Part shown: positions 26,552-35,746 of the stretch, piece by piece
Layout: each line of letters starts with the position of its first letter
Position numbering within the stretch: position 1 is the first letter of the stretch
Assembly: GCF_023035815.1 (NCBI RefSeq)
Contig: NZ_CP073164.1
Location: forward strand, 62,001-126,000
DNA length: 64,000 bases
Origin: Borrelia parkeri
GTDB lineage: Bacteria > Spirochaetota > Spirochaetia > Borreliales > Borreliaceae
Direction: 5' to 3'
Notes under the pieces: generated by a model
Database searches by the model: none
What the model was told of the DNA's origin: nothing
The model's input: the letters and a program-made list of their open reading frames with translations, nothing else
Translations under genes and position numbers: made by a program

Positions 26552-28252
26552 TTAATTTGTAGCTTCAATTTTAGATTTAAACTCTAAAACCCCTTCACTT
26601 TTATCAGAAAATACTTTCCTTAGATCTTTAAATATCTGTTCTTCAGATTTATCACGACTATTTTCACTATCATAAAGAGTATCTGCCAATGCTTGGAACA
26701 ACAAACTCACAGCAAATCCACTATAATCACTAGAGCCAAGAGTTTTTTCTATTAAAAAGTCTACCTCTTTATCATTATTTAATTTATCATCACTATTAAT
26801 ATCAATAATAGTACTTTTATTCTCAATATCATCTACAATACTTTGCATCCATTTCTTAAGCTCTGTTGAATCTGAACTTTTTTCTTTTATTAAATTAAAT
26901 ATCTTCTGTAGATTTTGTACTAATTCTTTTCTCTTAGAAGCATTAGTATCACTTGTTTTTAACCACTGAAAGAACTTTTTGTGTCCGGATTCTAATTTAC
27001 TTTGATCAGAATCTGACCTACCATTAATCTTAATGGCACTTTTAAGATATTTCTCTAAACGCCCAATTATTTGAATCTCATCAGAACTCAATCCCACTGC
27101 TACATTATTGCCTTTACTTGTAACATCAGAACTCAATCCCACTGTTGTATCTTTAGCTTCACTTGAAGCATTGGAACTCAATCCCACTGTTGTATCTTTA
27201 GCTTCACTTGAAGCATTGGAACTCAAACTCATTACTGACTCGCTGTCTTCACTTGCAACACTAGAACTCTCTCCCGTACCAAAAAACATACGAGCTCCCA
27301 TGTTTTGGATATCACTTATAACAAAAGTCCCTACATCTTGAAGCACATCAATAACAGTGCCTACGCCTTGCATAGCAGCTGTAGCAAAAGTTCCTGCTCC
27401 CTGAATAACATTATCAATTCCACTCATAACATTGTCTACAACGCCACCAACAACATTTCCCAAAATTTTATCTCTTATATCTTGATCAGAAAAATCAGAA
27501 TATTGTTTTTTAGAATCCTGTGTTTTAGTATCAATAAAACTTCTATCTTGAGCATTAGTAATAACTTCTCCTTCATAACCAGATGCTCTTGTAGACGTTC
27601 CTGCTATTTGTAAAGCAGTACTCAACCCTGAACTAGTACTAGTAATTGAATTTATTGAATTTCTATTTTCTGTTACATGGTTAGTAGATATACCTTCCTT
27701 GTTAGTAGACATACCACCCTTGCTTTCAACACCTAAATGAGAATTTAAATCAGAAGTACTTACTACTCTTTGAGTACCAGTATCTTCTAAGTTTTGGGAA
27801 CCCTTTTCTGCTTCTTGACCACTATCATCTCCATTATTCTCACTACCTACAGCTACTTGAACACCAACACTCCCTAGATTTTGAATAACATCATTTTTTA
27901 TTCCTTCACCACTATCATCTACGTCTCTTTGACCAGCATTTTCTGCTTCCTTAAGCACACCCCCCGATTCCCGGGCACCAGCAATTCCATTCTTAACATC
28001 ATCTGTGCCTTTTCTTTGTCCACCAGCAACTCCTAAATTTCGACTAAAAGCTTTTTCTATTTCCCTACCACCAGCCGAGACCTCTTTGTCAACACGATCC
28101 GGTCTTCGGAAAGGAGAATCATCAAAACCTTTTGTTCCTTGAACAAATCCATCATCATTAGTTAACCAATCACTTGTACTTCCCATATCATAGAATTTGC
28201 AACTCAATATCAAGGGACTCAGAAACAAAACAATAATACCAAATTTTTTCAT
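26552..28252 (-). CDS. Large FxWLK-domain lipoprotein with repeats
   Basis: This protein of about 566 residues has the lipobox LILSC. A long polar, Gly/Ser/Asp-rich region (residues about 25-380) includes a helical glycine-containing patch (VVGGVVDNVMSGIDNVIQGAG) here cited only in part, and three 15-residue repeats of the type SSNASSEAKDTTVGL. The C-terminal domain repeats the AIKINGRSDSDQSKL, KFFQWLK, SDYSGFAVSLLFQALAD series of its neighbour. I start it at ATG 28252 (MKKFGI), because GAGGATGG lies just upstream; upstream ATGs are also in frame. Confidence 0.6.
   Translation of the reverse strand: MKKFGIIVLFLSPLILSCKFYDMGSTSDWLTNDDGFVQGTKGFDDSPFRRPDRVDKEVSAGGREIEKAFSRNLGVAGGQRKGTDDVKNGIAGARESGGVLKEAENAGQRDVDDSGEGIKNDVIQNLGSVGVQVAVGSENNGDDSGQEAEKGSQNLEDTGTQRVVSTSDLNSHLGVESKGGMSTNKEGISTNHVTENRNSINSITSTSSGLSTALQIAGTSTRASGYEGEVITNAQDRSFIDTKTQDSKKQYSDFSDQDIRDKILGNVVGGVVDNVMSGIDNVIQGAGTFATAAMQGVGTVIDVLQDVGTFVISDIQNMGARMFFGTGESSSVASEDSESVMSLSSNASSEAKDTTVGLSSNASSEAKDTTVGLSSDVTSKGNNVAVGLSSDEIQIIGRLEKYLKSAIKINGRSDSDQSKLESGHKKFFQWLKTSDTNASKRKELVQNLQKIFNLIKEKSSDSTELKKWMQSIVDDIENKSTIIDINSDDKLNNDKEVDFLIEKTLGSSDYSGFAVSLLFQALADTLYDSENSRDKSEEQIFKDLRKVFSDKSEGVLEFKSKIEATN
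27084..27218 (-). repeat. Three 45-bp tandem repeats
   Basis: Units of 45 bases begin at 27084, 27129 and 27174. The last two are identical; the first is diverged. They encode the 15-residue SSNASSEAKDTTVGL-type repeat in the linker of the large lipoprotein. Confidence 0.75.
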
Positions 28253-28387
28253 ATCCATCCTCATTAAAAACCACACAAAATATTAAGATAATAATATAGC
28301 AATAAAATTGAATTTCAAGGAATTTTTAAAATTCTTACTTGAAAAGTACTCAAAATAAAAGGAAATGGGAAAATTAAATAAAAAAAT

Positions 28388-28419
28388 ACACCCTAAAATT
28401 TGTAAAAACTTTAGGGTAT
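28388..28419 (-). terminator. Rho-independent terminator
   Basis: ACCCTAAA(A) and (C)TTTAGGGT arms surround a short loop, with a T-run on the - strand. It follows the stop of 28433-29386. Confidence 0.6.
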
Positions 28420-28432
28420 ATCAATTAAAACA

Positions 28433-29386
28433 TTAACTTATAGAAGGATCTTTAAGCTCTTTTAAGTCTTTAAGATGCATATCAAAACGCTCTTTTATCC
28501 CTTTAAAGATTTGTTCACTAACCTCATCATTATCTTCAAAATCTTGATCCTCAATTTCATCAACATACTCATCGTCAATATACTTGTCTATTTCAGATAA
28601 TAATCTTTTCAACAATAATTTTACAGCATATCTATTACTATCAGAGTCTTTATCATATTCTAATAAAAAGGATAGACCCTCATCATAAGCATTCTCATTC
28701 TTACTATCACCACTAACATCAAGAAGACCTGTTATCTGATTTTGCATATTCAAATCAAGATCTTCTGCCCACTTTTGAACACCTTCTAATTTCTTCTGCA
28801 TACCCGCTTTTATTTCTTCATCCACCTTCTTCATTAAACTTGTCAATTCTTGTCTTTGAGATTCATTTTTTTTCAACCACTTAAAGAATGCTTGGAGTAT
28901 ACTATTAAATAATTCACTCTCTTTATCTTCTTCCTCATCGTCTTCATCTTCTTCACTTGAATCTATAGTAATGGTATTTGTTGATCCAACTTCAGTAACA
29001 GTTTTGCCCTTACTAGGAACTACTGCTTGAATAACTTCCACAGTATTAACTCCTTGATCAGAAAACACGTCTTTAGAACCAGCAGATCCAGAATCAACAT
29101 TTAAATCAGCAGAAATGGCTACTCCTTCCTTAGCAACAGCAATTTTTGCTTCCTTATTATCATCACTAGCAATTTCCAACGCACCATCCTCTTCTAAGGG
29201 TTGGTAACCAGCTCCCTTAAGAATAATCATAATGCCATCAACAAATAAATCACCTACTCCTTGGACAACATCCATAAAAACACCACTAGAATTAGTTGCC
29301 CGATCATCTACCATTGAACCTTTATAAAGATTACAACTAAATGTTAATACAACTAAAAATACAACAACAATATAAATTGTTTTCAT
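28433..29386 (-). CDS. FxWLK-domain lipoprotein
   Basis: This 317-residue lipoprotein (leader ends LTFSC) has a variable middle with acidic runs (EEDEDDEEEDKESE) and a C-terminal domain with FFKWLKKNESQRQELTSLMKKVDEE followed by LSFLLEYD and AVKLLLKRLL. The leader, ribosome-binding region and promoter-proximal DNA are nearly identical to those of 29562-30611, showing a recent duplication of the 5' part. The AGGAGA site lies about 18 bases before the ATG, an unusually long distance. Confidence 0.65.
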   Translation of the reverse strand: MKTIYIVVVFLVVLTFSCNLYKGSMVDDRATNSSGVFMDVVQGVGDLFVDGIMIILKGAGYQPLEEDGALEIASDDNKEAKIAVAKEGVAISADLNVDSGSAGSKDVFSDQGVNTVEVIQAVVPSKGKTVTEVGSTNTITIDSSEEDEDDEEEDKESELFNSILQAFFKWLKKNESQRQELTSLMKKVDEEIKAGMQKKLEGVQKWAEDLDLNMQNQITGLLDVSGDSKNENAYDEGLSFLLEYDKDSDSNRYAVKLLLKRLLSEIDKYIDDEYVDEIEDQDFEDNDEVSEQIFKGIKERFDMHLKDLKELKDPSIS

Positions 29387-29515
29387 AATATTCTTTTATT
29401 TTTATCTCCTAACCTAATAATTTGCTTAACATCTATCTTTAAATACCAAAACAACAATTTATAACAATAAATTTAATTTATCAAACAAAAACTTTAAAAA
29501 CAATTATCAAAAAAA

Positions 29516-29550
29516 CATACTCTAAAGTTTTTACAAACTCTAAAGTATGT
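29516..29550 (-). terminator. Rho-independent terminator
   Basis: ACATACT.TAAAGTTT pairs with AACT.TAAAGTATGT, followed by a U-rich run on the - strand (TTTTTTGATAATTG). It follows 29562-30611. Confidence 0.6.
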
Positions 29551-29561
29551 AAATTAATATA

Positions 29562-30611
29562 TTAACGTACAGAACGAGTAATAGGTTTTTCTAAAGCTTT
29601 AAGATGTGTATTAAAAAAACCTTTGATAGATCCTAAAGCTTTTTGATGAACTGAATCAGATGTATTAGAATCAGATGTATCAAAATCTTTATCACCAATA
29701 TAGTCTCTTATTTTAAGCAATCCTTGCAACAATAGGCTTAAAGAACATTCATTCCGATTGTTAGATAATAACCCAATATACTCTAATACAAAGGACATTA
29801 AATCAGTATTATCATCTAGAATTGTTGTTATCTGATTTTCCATATCTGAAAAAATACCATCCACCAGCTGATTATCTCCTTTAACTTTTTCGTCTACCTT
29901 TTTCATTAAATCCATCAATTCTGTCTTCTCTTTTTCATGTCTTTTTAACCATCCAAAGAATTTATTTAATTTATGTTTATTCCTAGAGAAATCCTCAGAG
30001 GTTATACCAGATAACCCGCTAAACCCAATATCAGAAAAATCTTTTTGAACCTTTTGATCTACATCTACACTGTCTCCTGAACTTATAGACATCTCATTTT
30101 CTTTAAGTGATACTGTTGCTTGATCATAAGACACACTAGAGTCCATGATTTGAGAAGCACTACCAATAGAAGTAAAATATTTTGCACCTTGAAACGCAAC
30201 TGTACAAAGACCCTCAACAACCTGATCTGCAAGACTAGCACCAATCACAATACCTTCCTCAATGACATCAACAACTGTATCAAAAACACTCCCTAAAAGT
30301 TTACCACTTGTTGCTTTTGTTATTAAAAATGCAATATTTGCTAAGTCAGTATCAAAACTCAAATCAACATTAAATCCTAATTTACCATCAGCACCAGCAA
30401 CAACTTTTGCCTCTTGATTATCAGCATCTTCTACGCCTTCTGGTCTTTGGGAAACAGACGTGAGTTCATGAATAACATCCTTTTTTATTAAACCATCATC
30501 TGCAAAAACAGATGAATTGATAGACTGAGTGATGGGAGCAGTTTCACCATTAACACTACAACTAAATGTCAATACAACTAAAAATACAACAACAATATGA
30601 ATTGTTTTCAT
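29562..30611 (-). CDS. FxWLK-domain lipoprotein
   Basis: This 349-residue lipoprotein shares its leader (MKTIHIVVVFLVVLTFSC) with the gene downstream. A hydrophobic/glycine central stretch (SVFDTVVDVIEEGIVIGASL) is unlike its siblings and could be a membrane-interacting helix. The C-terminal domain has FFGWLKRHEKEKTELMDLMKKVDEK and SLSLLLQGLL. It is one of four paralogues arranged in tandem on the - strand. Confidence 0.65.
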   Translation of the reverse strand: MKTIHIVVVFLVVLTFSCSVNGETAPITQSINSSVFADDGLIKKDVIHELTSVSQRPEGVEDADNQEAKVVAGADGKLGFNVDLSFDTDLANIAFLITKATSGKLLGSVFDTVVDVIEEGIVIGASLADQVVEGLCTVAFQGAKYFTSIGSASQIMDSSVSYDQATVSLKENEMSISSGDSVDVDQKVQKDFSDIGFSGLSGITSEDFSRNKHKLNKFFGWLKRHEKEKTELMDLMKKVDEKVKGDNQLVDGIFSDMENQITTILDDNTDLMSFVLEYIGLLSNNRNECSLSLLLQGLLKIRDYIGDKDFDTSDSNTSDSVHQKALGSIKGFFNTHLKALEKPITRSVR

Positions 30612-30738
30612 AATATTCTTTTATTTTTATCTCCTAACCTAATAATTTGCTTAACATCTATCTTTAAATACTAATAACAATAATTTATAGCAATAATTTT
30701 AACTTTTCAAACAAAAACTTTAAAAAATTATAAAAAAA

Positions 30739-30769
30739 ATACCCTAAAGTTTATACACTTTAGGATATA
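30739..30769 (-). terminator. Rho-independent terminator
   Basis: ATACCCTAAAGT and ACTTTAGGATAT form a stem with a short loop, with A-run on the + strand (U-run on the - transcript). It lies about 115 bases after the stop of 30885-31562. Confidence 0.5.
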
Positions 30770-30884
30770 TCAGTTATCACACATCAATCAATCCGGAAAT
30801 ATCATCAGCATACAAAAAATCATGTCTATTCTCATCATAATTTCAGGTCTAATTTCACAACAACTTAGGCTTCCTTTTATTAAT

Positions 30885-31562
30885 TTACCACTCGTGGTTC
30901 CAACCTGTGTTAAAAAGCCAACTCCACCAGCTCGAACTTGATTTTCCTTGTTTATTAGAATTTTCATTCTTATGAGCCTTATTTGTCACTGCTTTTTTAC
31001 CACCATTATCTGGTTTCTTAGCAGCGGGCTTAACAGGACTTTGAACCTCTTCTTTAGTTACACTGTTAGTTACACTAACGGTTTGTGATGATACTTCTTG
31101 AGTAACAACTAAGGTCTCTGGAGCCTTTGATACTCTTTGGCTAGAAGCTACAGTTTCAGTTTCAGATTCAGTTTGAGAACTAATAACTTCAGCTACAGTA
31201 GTTCCAGCAACTACAGAATCAACACCATCTGAACTTTGACTATCATCTGAATCTTCTTCATCTGAAACTTCTTCTTGCTCTTCTTCTTTGTCTTCAGAAC
31301 CTTCTTCTAGACTCTTTTCTTCACCTTCTAGAGCCTCTTTAACTCCAGCAATTTCACCTTCTGTCACTTTAACACCAAAAACTTGTTTTTCCTTAAGAGG
31401 AACAACTTTATCAATAAGTGATTTCCCTACTTCTTGAAGAATACTCATCCCAGCTTGGGCACCCTCCGACTTTACCAAAGCATCTGCCAATAAACTTTCA
31501 GCAAGGTCACAACCAAATATTAATGTAGTTAAAAATAAAACAACAATATGATTTTTTTTCAT
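30885..31562 (-). CDS. Acidic lipoprotein with Trp-rich C-terminus
   Basis: This 225-residue lipoprotein has the lipobox LIFGC, an N-terminal helical segment (SILQEVGKSLIDKVV) similar in style to the FxWLK neighbours, a highly acidic stretch (EEGSEDKEEEQEE), a Ser/Thr/Val-rich linker and a basic Lys/Asn tail. It ends in an aromatic patch SSSSWWSWLFNTGWNHEW, which is rare in Borrelia. The FxWLK domain itself is absent. The aromatic end could bind membrane, glycan or protein; this is a guess. Several SD-like boxes (AAGGAGATAAGGAT) precede the start. Confidence 0.65.
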   Translation of the reverse strand: MKKNHIVVLFLTTLIFGCDLAESLLADALVKSEGAQAGMSILQEVGKSLIDKVVPLKEKQVFGVKVTEGEIAGVKEALEGEEKSLEEGSEDKEEEQEEVSDEEDSDDSQSSDGVDSVVAGTTVAEVISSQTESETETVASSQRVSKAPETLVVTQEVSSQTVSVTNSVTKEEVQSPVKPAAKKPDNGGKKAVTNKAHKNENSNKQGKSSSSWWSWLFNTGWNHEW

Positions 31563-31739
31563 AATCTTCTCTTATCCTTATCTCCTTAAGAAATATTTAA
31601 AAATATTTTAAATCATAAAATATGAATAAATTAACATATAATATATAGCAAAAAGTTAAAATTTTTATTTAAAAGATAAGGTTAATGCACTAAAAATTAA
31701 ATGAAAATAAAATTTTAATTTTATTAATGTAATTATTAA

Positions 31740-32399
31740 TTAATGTAAAATATCAAATCTACTATCAGATAAAAAGTTACTAGTCTCAATACTATATTCA
31801 ACATCATCATGAGAGATTAAAGTAATTTTTAATTTTGCTTGCTCACGTAAAACCCTAAATAGGGCCTCATTAAATGCAATAGTTAAATCATTAACCACCT
31901 TAACTGGATATTTACCCAAATATTTTTGATCTACACCTTTATTACAAATAATACTAAAACATGGCTCATCTGATGAATTAAACTCTGGTTTAGTTATCTT
32001 ATCTTTATATATAGCATCAACTCCATCAAAGACTACATTTTTAAATTTCATTAAGCGTCCTTTATCAACTACCTGAAGACGTAGAGTAAAAGATGGATGA
32101 GAAGCAACTATTTTTTCTCTCTCTGAATCTTGCAAAGACTTAAAATCGGAAGAGTCCTCATTAACATACGACTCTCTAAAAAAAATACTCTTGATGCTAT
32201 GAAAACCAAACTCTTTAAAACAAGTATTCTCCCTTATCATACTAGTATATGGATTTGAAAAATAGTGTTCTCTTGTTGCAAATATTCTATTTGAAACTAA
32301 ACCGCTTAAGTATATGGTAAAAAAGAGCATGAAAAACACACAAAAACATATAAGCAAGAAAATATATATTTTAAATAAAAATGACCTAATCTTATCCAT
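31740..32399 (-). CDS. Divergent family A exported protein
   Basis: This 219-residue protein aligns by eye with family A of the 15-24 kb array: KFKNVVFDGVDA matches IKQVIFDGVKA, and KLKITLISHDDVEYSIETSNF matches IKITLISSYGKKFIMETDNF. The N-terminus is a longer hydrophobic segment (residues 5-30) that may be a signal anchor. I use ATG 32399, which has GAGGAGA five bases before it. It follows a B-like gene (32448-32999), so the B-A order is kept outside the main array. Confidence 0.65.
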   Translation of the reverse strand: MDKIRSFLFKIYIFLLICFCVFFMLFFTIYLSGLVSNRIFATREHYFSNPYTSMIRENTCFKEFGFHSIKSIFFRESYVNEDSSDFKSLQDSEREKIVASHPSFTLRLQVVDKGRLMKFKNVVFDGVDAIYKDKITKPEFNSSDEPCFSIICNKGVDQKYLGKYPVKVVNDLTIAFNEALFRVLREQAKLKITLISHDDVEYSIETSNFLSDSRFDILH

Positions 32400-32447
32400 T
32401 CTATTCTCCTCAAAACATATTTTACTAACAAATGCCAAACAAAAACT

Positions 32448-32999
32448 TTAAAGGGGTTCAAACTTATCAACAAGATCAAAAAACTTCTGAGCACTACTTA
32501 CACTGCTATTAAAAGAAAAATTATTCTTAACACCACTCTTGCGCTCAATACACTCAACATCAAGTTTAAGACCTTCAGTTTTTGCAAATTCTAACAATTT
32601 TAAACGTTCCATCAACCCAGGATTTAAGTAAATCCAACATCCCGTTAGTTCAATTGAATCATCAAAAGGCAAAACATACTGTTCTCCATCGATTTTCAAC
32701 CGATCATCATAAGATAACAATACCTCTTTAAGATCAAGTTCAATACCATTAAAAGAAACCTTTAAAAGATTAAGGGCCTTATTAGTTTTAATATTAAAAT
32801 CCAAAACAAAATATTTATTATTATCCTTTTTACTCCTATTAGGATAATCCATATAAACAAACCCTGAATCATTTTTTAAAATCATCTTCGTATGAAGTGT
32901 ACCTTCACTGACATTATGCAAAACCTCAACCGTTTCTGAAGATGAAGATGAACAGCCAAAAATTAAAAATGTTAAGATAAAAATAATATTTAATAACAT
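32448..32999 (-). CDS. Divergent family B lipoprotein
   Basis: This 183-residue lipoprotein (leader ends LIFGC, followed by SSSSS) shares the B pattern: LLKVSFNGIELD, then LKLDVECIERKSGVKNNFSFNSSVSSAQKF and a C-terminal helix. Identity to array members is low, so it is an old branch. It is placed directly upstream of the A-like gene with about 50 bases between, as in the array. Confidence 0.65.
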   Translation of the reverse strand: MLLNIIFILTFLIFGCSSSSSETVEVLHNVSEGTLHTKMILKNDSGFVYMDYPNRSKKDNNKYFVLDFNIKTNKALNLLKVSFNGIELDLKEVLLSYDDRLKIDGEQYVLPFDDSIELTGCWIYLNPGLMERLKLLEFAKTEGLKLDVECIERKSGVKNNFSFNSSVSSAQKFFDLVDKFEPL

Positions 33000-33291
33000 A
33001 ATTTCTCAATACTAATTATATTGCATTACTAAAATTTCTACAACATTTGTATGCCGATTATGTACTCATGAGCACAAAATAACAATAAAATAACAATTTG
33101 TATAAATCAACACTCAAATATTAAATTGTACTTAGTTTAATATTAAACTAATAATAAAGATGATAAAATTACAAACTTATGAGATAATAAAAACCTATGC
33201 AAAAATGCAACACAAAAAATTCTAACCTAAGTCTACTCAAAAGAATAGACGGTATGAATTAACTTAGAGATAAATTAAGGAGAAATATTTT

Positions 33292-34107
33292 ATGTATAAA
33301 AAAATCTTACTATTAATGCCCACATTGATACTTTGCTTACAATGCGATAATGAAAAGACAATAAGTGCCAAACAAAACCAAGAACAAGTTAGGCAACGCA
33401 TCATTAAACGTAATTCTTATTTAAGCCAATTGAATAACAATGGAGATAACAAACCTGGGGATCTTATAAATCTGTCCTCAAGAAAAGAATTCAAAGAACC
33501 ATATGCAATGCTAGAAGGAATCACACCCATTACAGTACCTACAAATTATGGATTACAAAACCTAAGAGTATTATGGACAAAAAACAAAGCCATAAGCATT
33601 AAAGGATTAGATCAAAAACCCATAAAATCACTTGAAAACAAACTTAGGTATTCCTATTCAATATCACCTATTAAAAGTGAAGGAAAATTTAGTGGGTACA
33701 TTAAGCCTGTTATACTATTTGAAACAATCCAGTATAATGGTGAGGATATTGAAGTTACAAATTTCTATCTAGATGATGATCCTCAATTGGATTTCAATAC
33801 AAGAATACAGGAAACATTCATCGTGCTAACAACAATAATTGCCACACCATACAAAACAGAACTCTCAAAAGAAGCTGGATATGATAAAGCAAATCCTTTC
33901 TGGGTAGCATATAAAAATAGAGAAGTAATAACGGCTCTCACGCAATCTCAATACATCAAAGCTACAATAACAGTCAATAATAAGACAAAAAATACTATTA
34001 CTGATTATAAAATACTACTTGATAGCACATACTTTGTTCAGTTAATTCAAGAAACACTTAACAAATATCCAAAAATTAAAACTGTTGCGCCTGCTTTCAG
34101 GCTATAA
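33292..34107 (+). CDS. S2/P23-like surface lipoprotein
   Basis: This 271-residue lipoprotein (leader ends LCLQC) carries the family signature LRYSYSISPIK followed by YIKPVILFETI and a C-terminal strand-strand-helix (IKATITVNNKTKN, YKILLDSTYFVQLIQETL). It is related to the two genes at the left edge of the window. It is one of the few + strand genes in the middle region and is preceded by AAGGAGAAA. An ORF of 65 residues overlaps its end but is not convincing. Confidence 0.7.
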   Translation: MYKKILLLMPTLILCLQCDNEKTISAKQNQEQVRQRIIKRNSYLSQLNNNGDNKPGDLINLSSRKEFKEPYAMLEGITPITVPTNYGLQNLRVLWTKNKAISIKGLDQKPIKSLENKLRYSYSISPIKSEGKFSGYIKPVILFETIQYNGEDIEVTNFYLDDDPQLDFNTRIQETFIVLTTIIATPYKTELSKEAGYDKANPFWVAYKNREVITALTQSQYIKATITVNNKTKNTITDYKILLDSTYFVQLIQETLNKYPKIKTVAPAFRL

Positions 34108-34304
34108 TGGGGTTCCTAATGGGTTTTAATAAAGAATTTAAAATTAAAAATACAAAAATTCTACACTATAGATTAATAAACTACAGTGTAGGATCTTGTA
34201 TCATAACAACGCTAGCTCAGCAATTAAGCAAAGCTGCCACTCAAATATCCTATGATATAGCTAACGACCTAAACAAATTAAGTCTACAAGCATTAATGCA
34301 TTAA

Positions 34305-34944
34305 CAAAATATGCATATAGTTATGTATATATATTAAACATATTACAAATAAAAATTTCCAAACAAGACACATGCATTTAAATTGGTGCAATTTAAGCAA
34401 AATTAATGTTTAAACTGCCAATGTTGTAACTTAAGACTATTACCTATTCTTTAAGTACTTAGGTTTTTTTGGTTCACAAAATGTGAAAGAAAGATAATAA
34501 TAACAAAGCTAGAATAAAATTAACGCCACAACATTCTCCTTAAACATGCATTGCCTTATTTGTTATTAATAATAAACATATGTCAATATCTAAATAGAGC
34601 AAGTATTATTTTTAAAAAATTGCAAAATATAAATTAAGCTTCAATAAAAATTGATAACAGCTTTTAAAAGTCTATATCTACTTAAATAAATTACAAATTA
34701 ATATATAACTTAAGATATACTTAAATATAGACAAATACAGGCTTAAAAAACAAGACAGAACTCTTAGACTGGCTACTACAACTATAAACAAAACATCTTA
34801 AATTATTTACGCAAGCCTATTTATTAATTAATATGCTATATTAATATGGAATACACTTGTGCTTTTCAATCAAAAATGATAACATGATTATAAATCAATT
34901 ACATTATCGTGTTAAATACAACTCGATAAGAAGGAGAATGTTTA
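34305..34944. other. 640-bp AT-rich intergenic region
   Basis: No gene is visible. The last 150 bases hold promoter-like elements for the next gene (TGCTATATT near 34830, and TTGTGC with TAACAT near 34857-34886) and a strong site AAGAAGGAGAA before 34945. The rest shows only AT-rich sequence without long repeats. Confidence 0.5.
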
Positions 34945-35397
34945 ATGAAAAAAATTATTTCATGTGCTATGGTAGCATTATTCACTTTATTAAGCTGTGG
35001 CCCAAAAGAATGTCCTGAACCAGTAAAACTCGGAACAGGAACAGGTGATAAATACATAAAAGTTATTCAAGATCACTCAAAGATAACAGCTCTTGCTAAG
35101 AACTTTAACGATATTAAGGCTCTCTTAGCTGCAGAAACAACAGCTAAACCTTATCAAGAGGCTAAGTTAGGCGCTGCATTTACAGCTATTGGTAGTGATA
35201 ATGAAGAAAAATTCTTAAAAGCATTGGCTGCAAAAAAATCAATCGAAATTGCTAAAAAGAATACAGGTGCAAATCAAACTGAAATCGGCAATGAATGGAA
35301 CGAAATACTTAAAAGTATAGGTTTCGCAGAAGGTGATGCTACTAAAGACGGTAGTTTTGCAAATATTCTTAAGAAATTCCAAGATGCCTTATCATAA
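34945..35397 (+). CDS. Small lipoprotein, probably well expressed
   Basis: This 150-residue lipoprotein has the lipobox TLLSC followed by GPKECPEP, with a second cysteine close by. The rest is helical and Ala/Lys-rich (KALAAKKSIEIAKKNTG). It stands alone with its own long upstream region, a strong ribosome binding site (GAAGGAGAA) and a perfect terminator, and its composition is less AT-biased than its neighbours. These are marks of a high-level single-gene unit. In size and style it recalls small relapsing-fever lipoproteins encoded on megaplasmids such as Alp (arthropod-associated) or FhbA, but I cannot confirm either. Confidence 0.6.
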   Translation: MKKIISCAMVALFTLLSCGPKECPEPVKLGTGTGDKYIKVIQDHSKITALAKNFNDIKALLAAETTAKPYQEAKLGAAFTAIGSDNEEKFLKALAAKKSIEIAKKNTGANQTEIGNEWNEILKSIGFAEGDATKDGSFANILKKFQDALS

Positions 35398-35746
35398 AAA
35401 ATTTTAAGGTTTTTAAGGATTAGTCATAGTCATTTCAAATTTTGAAATTGACAAGACTGGTACAAAAATTTCAAAGAGATTAAAATGAATGCGCTTTAAG
35501 CGCATTCATTTTTTATATTTATTATCATATGTAACTTAAATTAGTAATATCTCTTAAAAAAATCTCTTAATAAAAACATATAAACTTCAATGATTAACAA
35601 CCATGCTAATCACAATTAAATCATAGCGAGATTCACAAATAATTAATAACTTTAATGCAAAGTTTACTTCAAAAACACTAAACAAAACATTTAAAGCCTT
35701 AATATTTTTGTTTAGTGCCTTAACTACTTAATAAAAAAACTAATTA
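35398..35746. other. Intergenic region with terminator
   Basis: This holds the terminator of the preceding gene (listed) and AT-rich sequence with TTTCAAATTTTGAAA (a 15-base palindrome-like run near 35434). A weak inverted repeat lies before 35747 (ACTAAACAAAACATTTAAAG... TTTTTGTTTAGT), which could terminate the - strand gene. No gene is visible. Confidence 0.45.
35482..35514 (+). terminator. Perfect 15-bp stem terminator
   Basis: AAAATGAATGCGCTT (35482-35496) and AAGCGCATTCATTTT (35498-35512) are exact reverse complements around one base, followed by a T-run. It is one of the few GC-containing stems in the window and ends the small lipoprotein unit. Confidence 0.85.

Noticed and set aside
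25133..30611. Assigning the four FxWLK lipoproteins to Mlp
   Set aside because: The resemblance is limited to a short W-L-K helix pattern and general style; length and domain layout differ, so I only mention it.
34107..34304. 65-codon + strand frame overlapping the end of the S2/P23-like gene
   Set aside because: It has no ribosome binding site of its own, begins at the stop of the previous gene, shows no signal or family pattern, and contains an inverted repeat (CTACACTATA / TACAGTGTAG) that fits a transcript-end structure better.
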